64,000 nt of DNA from Kozakia baliensis. Lineage in GTDB: Bacteria; Pseudomonadota; Alphaproteobacteria; Acetobacterales; Acetobacteraceae. Location: contig NZ_CP014674.1 in the NCBI RefSeq assembly GCF_001787335.1, forward strand, positions 2,757,001 through 2,821,000, written 5' to 3'. This document shows, piece by piece, positions 1 to 7,607 of the stretch. The notes beneath the pieces are model-generated. The model was not told the DNA's origin. It saw only the letters and a program-made list of their open reading frames with translations, and did not search any database. A program made the translations under genes and the position numbers. Position 1 is the first letter of the stretch. Every line of letters starts with the position of its first letter.

Positions 1-462
1 CGCCACGGCAACCAGCGACGGCACGCCGCCGCCCTTTTGATATTCCGAACGCACCGTGTGGCCGGGGCCTTTCGGGGCGATCAGGAACACATCCAGATCC
101 GGGCGCGCTTCGATGATGCGGAAATGGATCGACAGACCATGTGCGAAGGCGAGCGCCGCGCCCTGCTTCAGGTTCTTTTCCAGTTGCTCCTTATAAAGCG
201 CACCCTGGCCTTCATCAGGCGTCAGCACCATGACGACATCGGCCCAAGCCGCGGCTTCCGCCGGGGTTTTGACCGTGAAACCCGCTTCCTGAGCCTTTTT
301 CACCGCCGAGGATTCGGGACGCAGGCCGATCACGATTTCGGAGACGCCGCTATCCTTGAGGTTGTTGGCATGAGCATGGCCCTGGCTACCATAGCCGATG
401 ATGGCCACTTTCTTGCTTTTGATCAGACCCAGATCGGCGTCGCGATCGTAATAGACGCGCAT
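1..462 (-). CDS. ilvC: Ketol-acid reductoisomerase, partial (C-terminus off window)
   Basis: NADPH-dependent enzyme of valine, leucine and isoleucine synthesis that isomerises and reduces acetolactate or acetohydroxybutyrate. The first 154 or so codons are present. They begin [19 protein letters not shown] and show the dinucleotide-binding run [16 protein letters not shown] and the typical [17 protein letters not shown] segment. The ATG at 462 overlaps the ilvN stop by one base (TAATG), and its AGGAG ribosome site lies inside the last ilvN codons, so translation is probably coupled. It is the third gene of ilvB-ilvN-ilvC. The frame runs off position 1 intact, so this is truncation by the window and not a pseudogene. 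Confidence 0.95.
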   Translation of the reverse strand, partial: MRVYYDRDADLGLIKSKKVAIIGYGSQGHAHANNLKDSGVSEIVIGLRPESSAVKKAQEAGFTVKTPAEAAAWADVVMVLTPDEGQGALYKEQLEKNLKQGAALAFAHGLSIHFRIIEARPDLDVFLIAPKGPGHTVRSEYQKGGGVPSLVAVA

Positions 463-989
463 TAGAAAGACTCCTGATTGGAATAAAAGGTTTGCGGACC
501 GCGCCCGATGGCGGCGATGCCGGTGCGCGACACTTCGGCCAAGCCGAGCGGGCGCATCAATTCGACGAAAGCATCCAGCTTTTCGGTGCTGCCCGTCAAT
601 TCGAACACGAAGGAACCTGAAGTGGTATCGACGATATGCGCGCGGAACGCATCGGCGATACGCATGCCCTCGGTGCGCGTTTCGCCATGGCTGACGACTT
701 TCACCAAAGCCATCTCACGCGCCACATGCGGGCCCGTCGCCGTCAGATCGCACACGCCATGGACGGGGATCAGGCGCGCGAGTTGCGCCTTGATCTGAGC
801 GATCACCATTTCCGTGCCGGAGGTGACGACCGTAATGCGCGACAATTTGCGCTCCGCATCCACGGCGGAGACGGTCAGGCTCTCGATATTGTAGCCGCGC
901 CCGGAGAATAATCCGACCACGCGGGCCAGGGCGCCGCTTTCGTTTTCGATCAGAACCGCAATGACGGCGTTTTGAATATCCTGTGCCAT
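462..989 (-). CDS. ilvN: Acetolactate synthase small (regulatory) subunit
   Basis: Regulatory subunit of acetohydroxyacid synthase, which normally confers feedback sensitivity to valine. The 175-residue length is typical. An N-terminal ACT domain is visible at about residues 9-80 ([20 protein letters not shown], then [12 protein letters not shown]), followed by the conserved C-terminal half with GSTEKLDAF and [11 protein letters not shown]. The start ATG overlaps the ilvB stop (TGATG) and the stop overlaps the ilvC start, so the three ilv genes form one coupled operon read leftward. Confidence 0.95.
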   Translation of the reverse strand: MAQDIQNAVIAVLIENESGALARVVGLFSGRGYNIESLTVSAVDAERKLSRITVVTSGTEMVIAQIKAQLARLIPVHGVCDLTATGPHVAREMALVKVVSHGETRTEGMRIADAFRAHIVDTTSGSFVFELTGSTEKLDAFVELMRPLGLAEVSRTGIAAIGRGPQTFYSNQESF

Positions 990-2782
990 CAGACCAGCAT
1001 CATGCCTTCTTGAGTGATTTTCGCAGCATTGGCTTCCTGATCCGGGCCAAGCAGCATTTCGTTATGCGGCGCACCCGATGGGATCATCGGGAAGCAGTTT
1101 TCGTCCTGCGCCACGCAGATATCGGCGACGACCGGGCCATCATGCGCCAGCATCTTTTCAATGACGCCATCGAGTTCGCCGACATTGGTCGCCCGCAGCC
1201 CTGTGCCATGGAAGGCTTCCGCCAGACGGATAAAATCGGGCAGCGCCTCGCTATAGGACTGGGAATAGCGCGAACCGTGCAGCAATTCCTGCCATTGGCG
1301 CACCATGCCCATATAGCGATTATTGAGAATGAACAGCTTCACCGGCAGACGGTACTGGGCGATGGTGCCAAGTTCCTGAATGTTCATCAGCGTCGAGGCT
1401 TCACCGGCGATATCGATCACCAACGCATCGGGATGGGCGATCTGCGCGCCAACGGCGGCGGGAAGGCCGTAGCCCATCGTGCCCAAGCCGCCCGAAGTCA
1501 GCCAACGATTGGGTTTGTCGAACTGGAAATGCTGCGCCGCCCACATCTGATGCTGGCCGACTTCCGTGGTCACGAAAGTGTCGCGGCCCAGGCGCTGCGT
1601 CATTTCATACAGGCGACGGACAGCGTATTGCGGGCGAATGATCGCCTCGGGGCTCATATCCTGTTGGAAGCCGAGGCTGTCCAGCGCGCGCCAGCCTTCG
1701 ATCTGCGCCCACCATGGCGATAAATCCTGGCCTTCGCCATCCCACGCCTGCAAAAGCGCTTCGATGGTGCGGCCGACATCGCCCAGCAAAGGCACGTCGA
1801 TTTTGATGATCTTGTTGATCTGCGCCGGATCGATATCGGCATGGACTTTGAAAGAGTTCGGAGAGAACGCATCCACCCGGCCCGTTACGCGATCATCGAA
1901 GCGCGACCCGAGCGCGATCAACAGATCGCAACCATGAGTGGCCAGATTGGCTTCGTAGCTGCCATGCATGCCCAGCATGCCAAGGAATTGCTTATCCGTG
2001 GTCGGGAAAGCACCGAGGCCCATGAGGGTGGATGTCACCGGGACACCAGTCCGGCGCGCCAGTTCGCGCAACCCTTCGGAGGCTTTGGGACCGGAATTGA
2101 TGATGCCACCGCCCGTATAGAATAATGGGCGCTTGGCGCGTTTCATCGCAGCGATGGTCTGCTTGATGGCGTCAGCATCCGCATCCAGGCGCGGCGCATA
2201 GCGGCGATGCAGCCGCCCTTCCCCCGATGTGGGTAGCGGAGCGTTGCCGACGGTAATGTCCTTCGGCAGGTCGATCAGAACCGGGCCCGGGCGACCGCCG
2301 CTTGCCACTTCGAACGCTTCACGCACGATCGGCGCGAGATCGGACGGGCGCTTGACCAGATAATTATGCTTGGTAGCAGGGCGCGTGATGCCGGTCGTGT
2401 CGGCTTCCTGGAACGCATCATTGCCGATCAGCGCCGTAGGCACCTGGCCGGAAAGGCAGATCAGCGGGATCGAGTCCATCAGCGCATCGACCAAACCTGT
2501 TACGGCGTTGGTCGCGCCTGGGCCACTCGTCACCAGCACGACGCCGACTTTTCCGGTCGAACGCGCATAAGCTTCCGCTGCATGCACCGCCGCCTGTTCA
2601 TGCCGCACGAGGATGTGGCGAATGCGGTTCTGCCTGAATAACGCGTCATAGATCGGCAGCACCGCGCCGCCGGGATAACCGAAGACGACTTCGACTTCCT
2701 GCTCGACGAGGACGCGCAGAAGCACTTCGGCACCGCTGAGTGCTTTTGTGTTGGTTTCTTCCTGCTGTCTCGACGCGTTCAT
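989..2782 (-). CDS. ilvB: Acetolactate synthase large (catalytic) subunit
   Basis: Thiamine diphosphate and FAD dependent enzyme joining pyruvate to pyruvate or 2-oxobutyrate, the first common step of branched-chain amino acid synthesis. Visible motifs are GYPGGAVLPIYDALF near the N-terminus, RHEQAAVHAAEAYAR with the catalytic Glu, the central FAD domain (TSTLMGLGAFPTTD), and the C-terminal cofactor segment GEASTLMNIQELG followed by NNRYMGMVRQWQ. I chose the ATG at 2782 (MNASRQQEET), which has AAGGGGTG eight bases upstream. A TTG at 2839 is in frame with AAGGAG three bases away and would add 19 residues, overlapping the end of miaA. Product about 597 residues. Confidence 0.93.
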   Translation of the reverse strand: MNASRQQEETNTKALSGAEVLLRVLVEQEVEVVFGYPGGAVLPIYDALFRQNRIRHILVRHEQAAVHAAEAYARSTGKVGVVLVTSGPGATNAVTGLVDALMDSIPLICLSGQVPTALIGNDAFQEADTTGITRPATKHNYLVKRPSDLAPIVREAFEVASGGRPGPVLIDLPKDITVGNAPLPTSGEGRLHRRYAPRLDADADAIKQTIAAMKRAKRPLFYTGGGIINSGPKASEGLRELARRTGVPVTSTLMGLGAFPTTDKQFLGMLGMHGSYEANLATHGCDLLIALGSRFDDRVTGRVDAFSPNSFKVHADIDPAQINKIIKIDVPLLGDVGRTIEALLQAWDGEGQDLSPWWAQIEGWRALDSLGFQQDMSPEAIIRPQYAVRRLYEMTQRLGRDTFVTTEVGQHQMWAAQHFQFDKPNRWLTSGGLGTMGYGLPAAVGAQIAHPDALVIDIAGEASTLMNIQELGTIAQYRLPVKLFILNNRYMGMVRQWQELLHGSRYSQSYSEALPDFIRLAEAFHGTGLRATNVGELDGVIEKMLAHDGPVVADICVAQDENCFPMIPSGAPHNEMLLGPDQEANAAKITQEGMMLV

Positions 2783-2813
2783 TGAGCGCACCCCTTTTGT
2801 TGAGCGGGCGGGT

Positions 2814-3797
2814 TTAGGCGTTACCGGGCTGTTCGTCAATCGCTCCTTGTATGAAAGTTTCTATTTTTTCGCCTTCTCTTTCCGAAAGTTGCGCGAAATT
2901 ATCATATCTCTGTAACGAAATCATGGAGTCTGATGGTTTTGCAAGGTTATGGTGATTGAACCATGTCGCCTGACGGCGTGTGTAGCGCCCTGTCGCCAGC
3001 ACAACTTGCCGGGTCGCTTCCGCCAGATCGAGTTCACCGTGCCGATAGCGCACCAATTCGGGCACGCCATGAGCGCGCATGGCGGGAAAGGAATCCGGCA
3101 ATTCGCGCGCGAGCAGCGCATCCACCTCCTCCAGCGCACCTTGGGACAACATTTGTGTAAAGCGTATGGCGATCGCTTCGCGCAGTTGGTCACGCGGGGG
3201 ATCGAGCCGGATGGCGATGAAGCGGCATGGCGCGGGCGGCAAGCCCGGCTGGGCGCGCCACCAGGCAAGACCACGGCCCGTACTGCGCCAGACTTCCCAA
3301 GCACGGGAAAGTCGCTGCCCATCGCTAGGCCGCAAGCCGGAGGCGGTTTCAGGGTCCGCCTCCATCAGCCGTTCATGCAAGGCGATGGAGCCGTCATGCT
3401 CCAGCAGACCACGCGCCTCCGCCCGCGCTTCCGCCGAAGGCTCCGGCACTTCGACCAACCCTTCGATCAGCGCGCGCAAATACATGCCCGTGCCGCCACA
3501 TAAAATCGGCAGATGTTGCGCCGACCATGCTTCTTGCATCGCTTCCAGCGCCTGTTCGCGCCACCAGGCGACACTGCCGGGCGTAGCGGCGTCCAGCACG
3601 CCATAAAGCCGGTGGGGCACGCGAGCTTCATCGGCGGCGGAGGGGCGCGCCGTAAGGATGTGCAGATCGCGATAGACCTGCATCGAATCCGCGTTGATAA
3701 CGTGACCGCCGAAGCGTTCCGCGATGCGCAAGGCCAATGCCGACTTGCCTGAGCAGGTCGGCCCGGCCACAATGATTGCTGTTGGGGCGTTTGCCAT
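2814..3797 (-). CDS. miaA: tRNA dimethylallyltransferase
   Basis: Transfers a dimethylallyl group to A37 of tRNAs that read UNN codons. The product is about 327 residues. It has the P-loop IIVAGPTCSGKSALALRIAE, the INADSMQVYRDL segment that positions the target base, the GGTGMYLRALIEGL motif and a C-terminal RYTRRQATWFNH motif typical of MiaA. The ATG at 3797 has GGAGG four bases upstream; a TTG at 3815 would add six residues. It is divergent from serB across about 41 bp and lies directly upstream of the ilv operon on the same strand. Confidence 0.95.
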   Translation of the reverse strand: MANAPTAIIVAGPTCSGKSALALRIAERFGGHVINADSMQVYRDLHILTARPSAADEARVPHRLYGVLDAATPGSVAWWREQALEAMQEAWSAQHLPILCGGTGMYLRALIEGLVEVPEPSAEARAEARGLLEHDGSIALHERLMEADPETASGLRPSDGQRLSRAWEVWRSTGRGLAWWRAQPGLPPAPCRFIAIRLDPPRDQLREAIAIRFTQMLSQGALEEVDALLARELPDSFPAMRAHGVPELVRYRHGELDLAEATRQVVLATGRYTRRQATWFNHHNLAKPSDSMISLQRYDNFAQLSEREGEKIETFIQGAIDEQPGNA

Positions 3798-3838
3798 ATG
3801 CCCTCCCTGCCACAAGCGTTCACGCCTTGCGAGCCGAG

Positions 3839-4729
3839 ATGACCCTACCTTATGTTCTGACCCTTGTCGCTGATCGTCGCAGCGGCACCCTCTCCTCCGC
3901 CGCGATCGATGTGGCGCGCACCATGGTGAAAGGCAGTCAGCCAGTCGTGCTTTCGCCGGGGGAGGCAGTCGAAATCCCCTGCCCTGCGCCGACGCCGGGC
4001 TCGCCTACGCCTGCGACCATCCGCGCGGCCTTTGCGCGCCAGAAGATCGATGCGCTTTTGCTCAAGACGCGCGGTCGGCGCAAAGCCGTGCTCGTCGCGG
4101 ATATGGACAGCACCATATTGGGCAATGAGACGCTCGACGATCTTGCCGATCTTCTCGGTTGTGGCGAAGAAGTAACGCGCATTACCGAAGCTTCGATGAA
4201 CGGCGAATTGGATTTCGCCGCTTCGCTCAAGGCGCGCGTGGCGCTCTTGGAAGGCAAACCGGCCTCCCTGCTGGAAAACGTTTGGGAAAACGTGAAATTC
4301 AACGATGGCGCGGAGACGTTGGTGCGCACCATGCGGGCGCATAATGCCCGCACAGCATTGATTTCAGGCGGCTTTACCTTCTTCACCCAGCGCGTGGCCG
4401 AGCATTGCGGTTTCGATGAGAATTACGGCAACGTCGTGGATATTCGCGATGGGATTTTCACCGGGCAACTGGCCGCACCGGTCCTGGGGCCGGAAAGTAA
4501 GCGCGATCATTTGGAAAAGATGGCGGAGGCGCGCGGCGTCAGGCTTGGCGCGGCCTTGACCACGGGCGATGGCGCCAACGATTTGCCGATGCTTCATGCC
4601 GCCGGACTGGGTATCGCCTTTCACGCCAAGCCGCATGTGCGGGCCGAGATCGAGACGCAGGTCAATTTCGCGGGTTTGCGGACGCATCTTTTTGCGCAGG
4701 GTTATCCTGCCAGCGCGTTCGTTTCCTAA
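3839..4729 (+). CDS. serB: Phosphoserine phosphatase
   Basis: Last step of serine synthesis, hydrolysing O-phosphoserine; cytoplasmic HAD-superfamily enzyme. The 296-residue product has the nucleophile motif VADMDSTILGNETLDD at about residues 86-101, the second motif ALISGGFTFFTQRVAE and the metal-binding motif TTGDGANDLPMLHAAGLGI, in the usual SerB order with an N-terminal extension. I took the ATG at 3839 (MTLPYVLTL) because the upstream reading-frame extension overlaps the miaA start and has no family features. Its stop overlaps the stop of the convergent gene on the minus strand by a few bases, and a long hairpin follows at 4737-4773. Confidence 0.94.
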   Translation: MTLPYVLTLVADRRSGTLSSAAIDVARTMVKGSQPVVLSPGEAVEIPCPAPTPGSPTPATIRAAFARQKIDALLLKTRGRRKAVLVADMDSTILGNETLDDLADLLGCGEEVTRITEASMNGELDFAASLKARVALLEGKPASLLENVWENVKFNDGAETLVRTMRAHNARTALISGGFTFFTQRVAEHCGFDENYGNVVDIRDGIFTGQLAAPVLGPESKRDHLEKMAEARGVRLGAALTTGDGANDLPMLHAAGLGIAFHAKPHVRAEIETQVNFAGLRTHLFAQGYPASAFVS

Positions 4730-5034
4730 GAAGGATTTTCGTGAAAAGCGCCGACGACGCGCTTTTCACGAAAGAGCGGGGAGCAGGCTGAATCCAGCGC
4801 CCCGTAAGCGTCGAGGTGATCTTGACGAAAAATCTCATAGGCCGCCATCGAGGACCAGCGATCGATGGTCAGATAGCGGCCTGCTTCATCGATATCGCGG
4901 AGCAGGCGCGTATCCAGAAACGCTGGCGAACTGCTGAAAAGCCGCGCCCATGGCCCTTCCGGACCATAGGCAGATTCGAAAATCTTGATCTGGCTCGGCA
5001 GGACGCTAAAGGCCCACACGATCTCGCACGCCAA
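4726..5034 (-). CDS. Small antibiotic-biosynthesis-monooxygenase-like (ABM fold) protein
   Basis: A 102-residue protein of the dimeric ferredoxin-like ABM type, judged from the pattern of an N-terminal strand (EIVWAFSVLPSQIKIFESAYG), GPWARLF, an RYLTIDRWSSMAAYEIF segment and a short C-terminal strand. Members of this fold include small oxygenases and proteins of unknown role; the substrate here cannot be inferred. The start is a TTG at 5034, six bases after AAAGGA that overlaps the stop of the upstream aldolase gene, so it is probably co-transcribed and coupled with fba. The 3' end carries the hairpin at 4737-4773. Confidence 0.65.
   Translation of the reverse strand: MACEIVWAFSVLPSQIKIFESAYGPEGPWARLFSSSPAFLDTRLLRDIDEAGRYLTIDRWSSMAAYEIFRQDHLDAYGALDSACSPLFREKRVVGAFHENPS
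4737..4773. terminator. Perfect 15-bp hairpin after serB, inside the convergent gene
   Basis: Two perfectly complementary 15-base arms (4737-4751 and 4759-4773, the left arm reading TTTCGTGAAAAGCGC) flank a 7-base loop. It begins seven bases after the serB stop and lies entirely within the last codons of the ABM-like gene on the other strand. It could end serB transcription and, since the arms carry A and T runs at their ends, may work in both directions. There is no long T tract, so terminator activity is an inference. Confidence 0.6.
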
Positions 5035-5037
5035 AGC

Positions 5038-6147
5038 CTATCCTTTCGCGGCGATGGATTGGTCCTTCGCGCCCAGATCGGCGAACGCTTCGTCAAGGCG
5101 GGAGACGATGCTTTCCTCACCGATGCGCAACCATTTACGCGGATCGTAGAATTTCTTGTACGGCGCATCCGTTTCCGGGTCGATCTGGTGCTGGAAAGCC
5201 TTTGGATGTTGCAGCACATATTCGCCAACGCCATTCGCAAAGGCGAATTGCACGTCGGTATCGATGTTCATCTTAAACACGCCATAAGACACGGCCGCCG
5301 TGATCTTGTCCTTTTCCGAACCCGATCCACCATGGAACACCAAGCTCAGCGGCTTCGGACCAGAGCCGATCGCTTTGGCCACATGCTCTTGCGAGTGGAG
5401 CAGGATTTCCGGACGCAACTGCACGTTGCCAGGCTTGTAGACCCCATGAACGTTGCCGAAAGAAGCGGCGATCGTGACATGCCCGAGCGGTGAGAGCAGC
5501 TTCCATGCCTGCAGAACATCTTCCGGTTGGGTGTAGAGATGCGCGTTATCGGCATGATCTTCCAGATCGTGCCCGACGCCGTCCTCTTCGCCACCCGTCA
5601 CGCCCAATTCGATCTCAAGACTGATGCCGAGTTTTTCCATACGCGGGAGCAGACGCGCGCATTCGGACAGATTTTCCTCGAGCGGCTCCGAAGACAGATC
5701 AAGCATATGGGAAGAGAAAAGCGGCGGGCGGCCAGCTTTGACTTCTTCCTCGCTCAAATCCAGCAAGCCTTCGACCCAAGGGATCAGTTTTCGGTTCGCA
5801 TGATCCGTGTGCAGAATGACGCACACGCCGTATTCCTTGGCCAACAGATGCACATGACGCGCCATGGCCGCTGCGCCCAAAACACGCGCGCGATGCTGAT
5901 CGGCCAAGCCCTCACCGGCATAGAAACGGGCGCCACCGTTGGAGCATTGAATAATAACGTCGGAATTGTTGCGCGCGGCGGATTCCAACACGGCGTTCAC
6001 GCTATCAGTTCCCACAACATTGACCGCCGGGAGCGCATAACCGCCTGCTTTGCAGGCATCGAGAAGCGTTAGGTAATCATCGCCTGTCACGACACCAGGC
6101 TTAAGCGAATGGGGTTTCGAAGAAGACACTGTTTTGGCTTCGGACAT
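5038..6147 (-). CDS. fba: Class II fructose-bisphosphate aldolase
   Basis: Zinc-dependent aldolase that cleaves or forms fructose 1,6-bisphosphate in glycolysis and gluconeogenesis. At 369 residues it matches the long class IIA (FbaA-like) type. The HTDHA zinc-ligand motif follows AKEYGVCVIL at about residue 118; ELGVTGGEEDGV and the LVFHGGSGSEKDKI phosphate-binding segment follow, then MNIDTDVQFAFANGV. The ATG start (MSEAKTVSSS) begins the family-like sequence. It is the first gene of a leftward pair with the small ABM-like protein. The 288-bp gap upstream separates it from the divergent TetR gene. Confidence 0.95.
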   Translation of the reverse strand: MSEAKTVSSSKPHSLKPGVVTGDDYLTLLDACKAGGYALPAVNVVGTDSVNAVLESAARNNSDVIIQCSNGGARFYAGEGLADQHRARVLGAAAMARHVHLLAKEYGVCVILHTDHANRKLIPWVEGLLDLSEEEVKAGRPPLFSSHMLDLSSEPLEENLSECARLLPRMEKLGISLEIELGVTGGEEDGVGHDLEDHADNAHLYTQPEDVLQAWKLLSPLGHVTIAASFGNVHGVYKPGNVQLRPEILLHSQEHVAKAIGSGPKPLSLVFHGGSGSEKDKITAAVSYGVFKMNIDTDVQFAFANGVGEYVLQHPKAFQHQIDPETDAPYKKFYDPRKWLRIGEESIVSRLDEAFADLGAKDQSIAAKG

Positions 6148-6355
6148 ATTATGTTCTCATGTGACTGAATTTTAAGACGATCACGCTTATCTATCGACGC
6201 GTCTTTGCAATATGCCTAGACCTTACGAGTATATTTCAAAGCATTCTCTCCAGAGCGTGTTGTCACGTTTTCCGGCGCTTTGAAAAAATGGGGAAAGTAA
6301 TTGCCCTTGCGCTGATCGACCCGTTCGGTCAGCATAAGTCACTATGTCCCGCGTT

Positions 6356-6383
6356 CGCTTTCCGCTTTCCGCTTTCCGCTTTA
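6356..6383. repeat. Four-copy 7-bp tandem repeat upstream of the TetR gene
   Basis: CGCTTTC is repeated three times exactly, followed by a fourth copy ending in A (CGCTTTA), between fba and the TetR gene. The rest of the 288-bp gap (6148-6435) shows no convincing gene; it should hold the divergent promoters. The repeat lies 53 bp before the TetR start codon. A 7-bp unit can change copy number by slippage, which would shift promoter spacing, but no such variation can be seen here. Confidence 0.75.
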
Positions 6384-6435
6384 CGACTGCTCGGCGCGAC
6401 AAAGACGCGCCACAATTATTCATGGAGTCGAACTC

Positions 6436-7095
6436 ATGGCCCAAAACGATGCTTTCCCAACCCAAAGCCATGAGCCGAATGCTGCCCTTCCACCCAATCC
6501 AAAGCGCGAACAAATCCTTCGCGGTGCAGAATCCGTCTTTCTAGAACATGGCTACGAAGGCGCATCCATGTCGCAAATCGCGCAACGCGCCAAAGTCTCG
6601 AAAGGCACGCTTTACAATCATTTCGAAAATAAAGCCGATCTGTTCGGCGCACTGGTCGAAGAACTCAGCCGAGGCAAACTCTCGACATTGTTTCAGCGCG
6701 TGGATTCCATGGAAGGAGACTGTAAGGAAGTTCTTTCCGATATTGCCGAACGCTTTATCCGCATGCTGCTTTCTCCCTCCGGTTTGCGTCTCTATCGGAT
6801 CATCGTCTCCGAAGCGCCGCATTTTCCCAATCTAGCCGATATTTTCTGGCAACACGGCTTCGGGCGCACGCTGAATATAATAAAGAAATGCCTCGATTAT
6901 TGGGTCGAGCACGGGGATCTTGCTATCGACGATAGCGTATTCGCGGCCGAACAATTCAGCGCCTTGTGCCAAACACGTCTGGTTCACCGCCGCCGTTTCG
7001 AGCTTCCTGTCGATTGTAGCGACGATCAGATCCGCTTTATCGCCCAAAGCGTCGGCACCGCCTTTATGAAACTATACGGCGTTCCGAAAAGCTGA
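6436..7095 (+). CDS. TetR/AcrR family transcriptional regulator
   Basis: A 219-residue DNA-binding regulator. The N-terminal helix-turn-helix at about residues 24-70 is clear (REQILRGAESVFLEHGYEGA, then AQRAKVSKGTLYNHFENKAD). The remainder is a helical ligand-binding domain of the AcrR C-terminal type (RLYRIIVSEAPHFPNLADIF). The ATG has GGAG eight bases upstream. It is divergent from fba and convergent with flaF, so no target operon is obvious; autoregulation and control of the fba side are possible but not shown. Confidence 0.88.
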   Translation: MAQNDAFPTQSHEPNAALPPNPKREQILRGAESVFLEHGYEGASMSQIAQRAKVSKGTLYNHFENKADLFGALVEELSRGKLSTLFQRVDSMEGDCKEVLSDIAERFIRMLLSPSGLRLYRIIVSEAPHFPNLADIFWQHGFGRTLNIIKKCLDYWVEHGDLAIDDSVFAAEQFSALCQTRLVHRRRFELPVDCSDDQIRFIAQSVGTAFMKLYGVPKS

Positions 7096-7096
7096 C

Positions 7097-7543
7097 TTAT
7101 CCAACAAGATTGGCGCTGGCCTGTTTTTTTGCCGTCGGCACATTCGCACCAAGCATGGACGCCATGGTTCCGAGCGTATTGGCAGAAGTTCGCTCTTCCT
7201 GTGCACTTAATCCGTCAATCATATCTTGATTGATATCAATTAGAGGACGAAGCGGCTTTTCGCTGTTCATCGCCATATTGCTATACGACATGGCCCAGTT
7301 ACCGATTGTTGTCAGATCTTTCTTAAGAATAGCAGGCAATGGACAATCGGTTCTGTGGACCGCCTGCATCAGCAGCGACCAAAGTTTGATATTGCTGCTC
7401 AGAGCCAAACGACGAGGCTCCAGATGAACGGTGGCCTTATCGCTCAATAATGTGTTGGCATGCTTGAGCGCCATAATCTCGATATCGCGAGACGGTAGGG
7501 AAGCACCCGATCTTTTTTGATATTGTAAGGCAGCGTAATTCAA
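7097..7543 (-). CDS. flaF: Flagellar biosynthesis regulator FlaF
   Basis: Alphaproteobacterial protein needed for flagellin production or secretion, normally working with FlbT. Family-like sequence includes LWSLLMQAV, PLPAILKKDLTTIGNWAMSY and PLIDINQDMIDGLS. I place the start at the TTG at 7543 (MNYAALQYQ) because GGAGGA lies four bases upstream; an upstream TTG at 7558 would put that ribosome site inside the gene. Product about 148 residues with a C-terminal tail that is poorly conserved. It follows the flagellin gene on the same strand, separated by a hairpin. No flbT is adjacent. Confidence 0.85.
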   Translation of the reverse strand: MNYAALQYQKRSGASLPSRDIEIMALKHANTLLSDKATVHLEPRRLALSSNIKLWSLLMQAVHRTDCPLPAILKKDLTTIGNWAMSYSNMAMNSEKPLRPLIDINQDMIDGLSAQEERTSANTLGTMASMLGANVPTAKKQASANLVG

Positions 7544-7568
7544 ATTTTCCTCCAACAATCAAATAGAG

Positions 7569-7599
7569 CCATGGGAAACGCTAGTAACGCTTCCCATGG
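7569..7599 (-). terminator. Hairpin between flagellin and flaF
   Basis: Complementary arms CCATGGGAA (7569-7577) and TTCCCATGG (7591-7599) with a 13-base loop lie between the flagellin stop and the flaF start. On the minus strand the sequence after the stem is moderately T-rich but has no long T tract. It may act as a 3' stabiliser or partial terminator that keeps flaF expression below that of flagellin. Confidence 0.55.
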
Positions 7600-7607
7600 T
7601 GAAGAAA

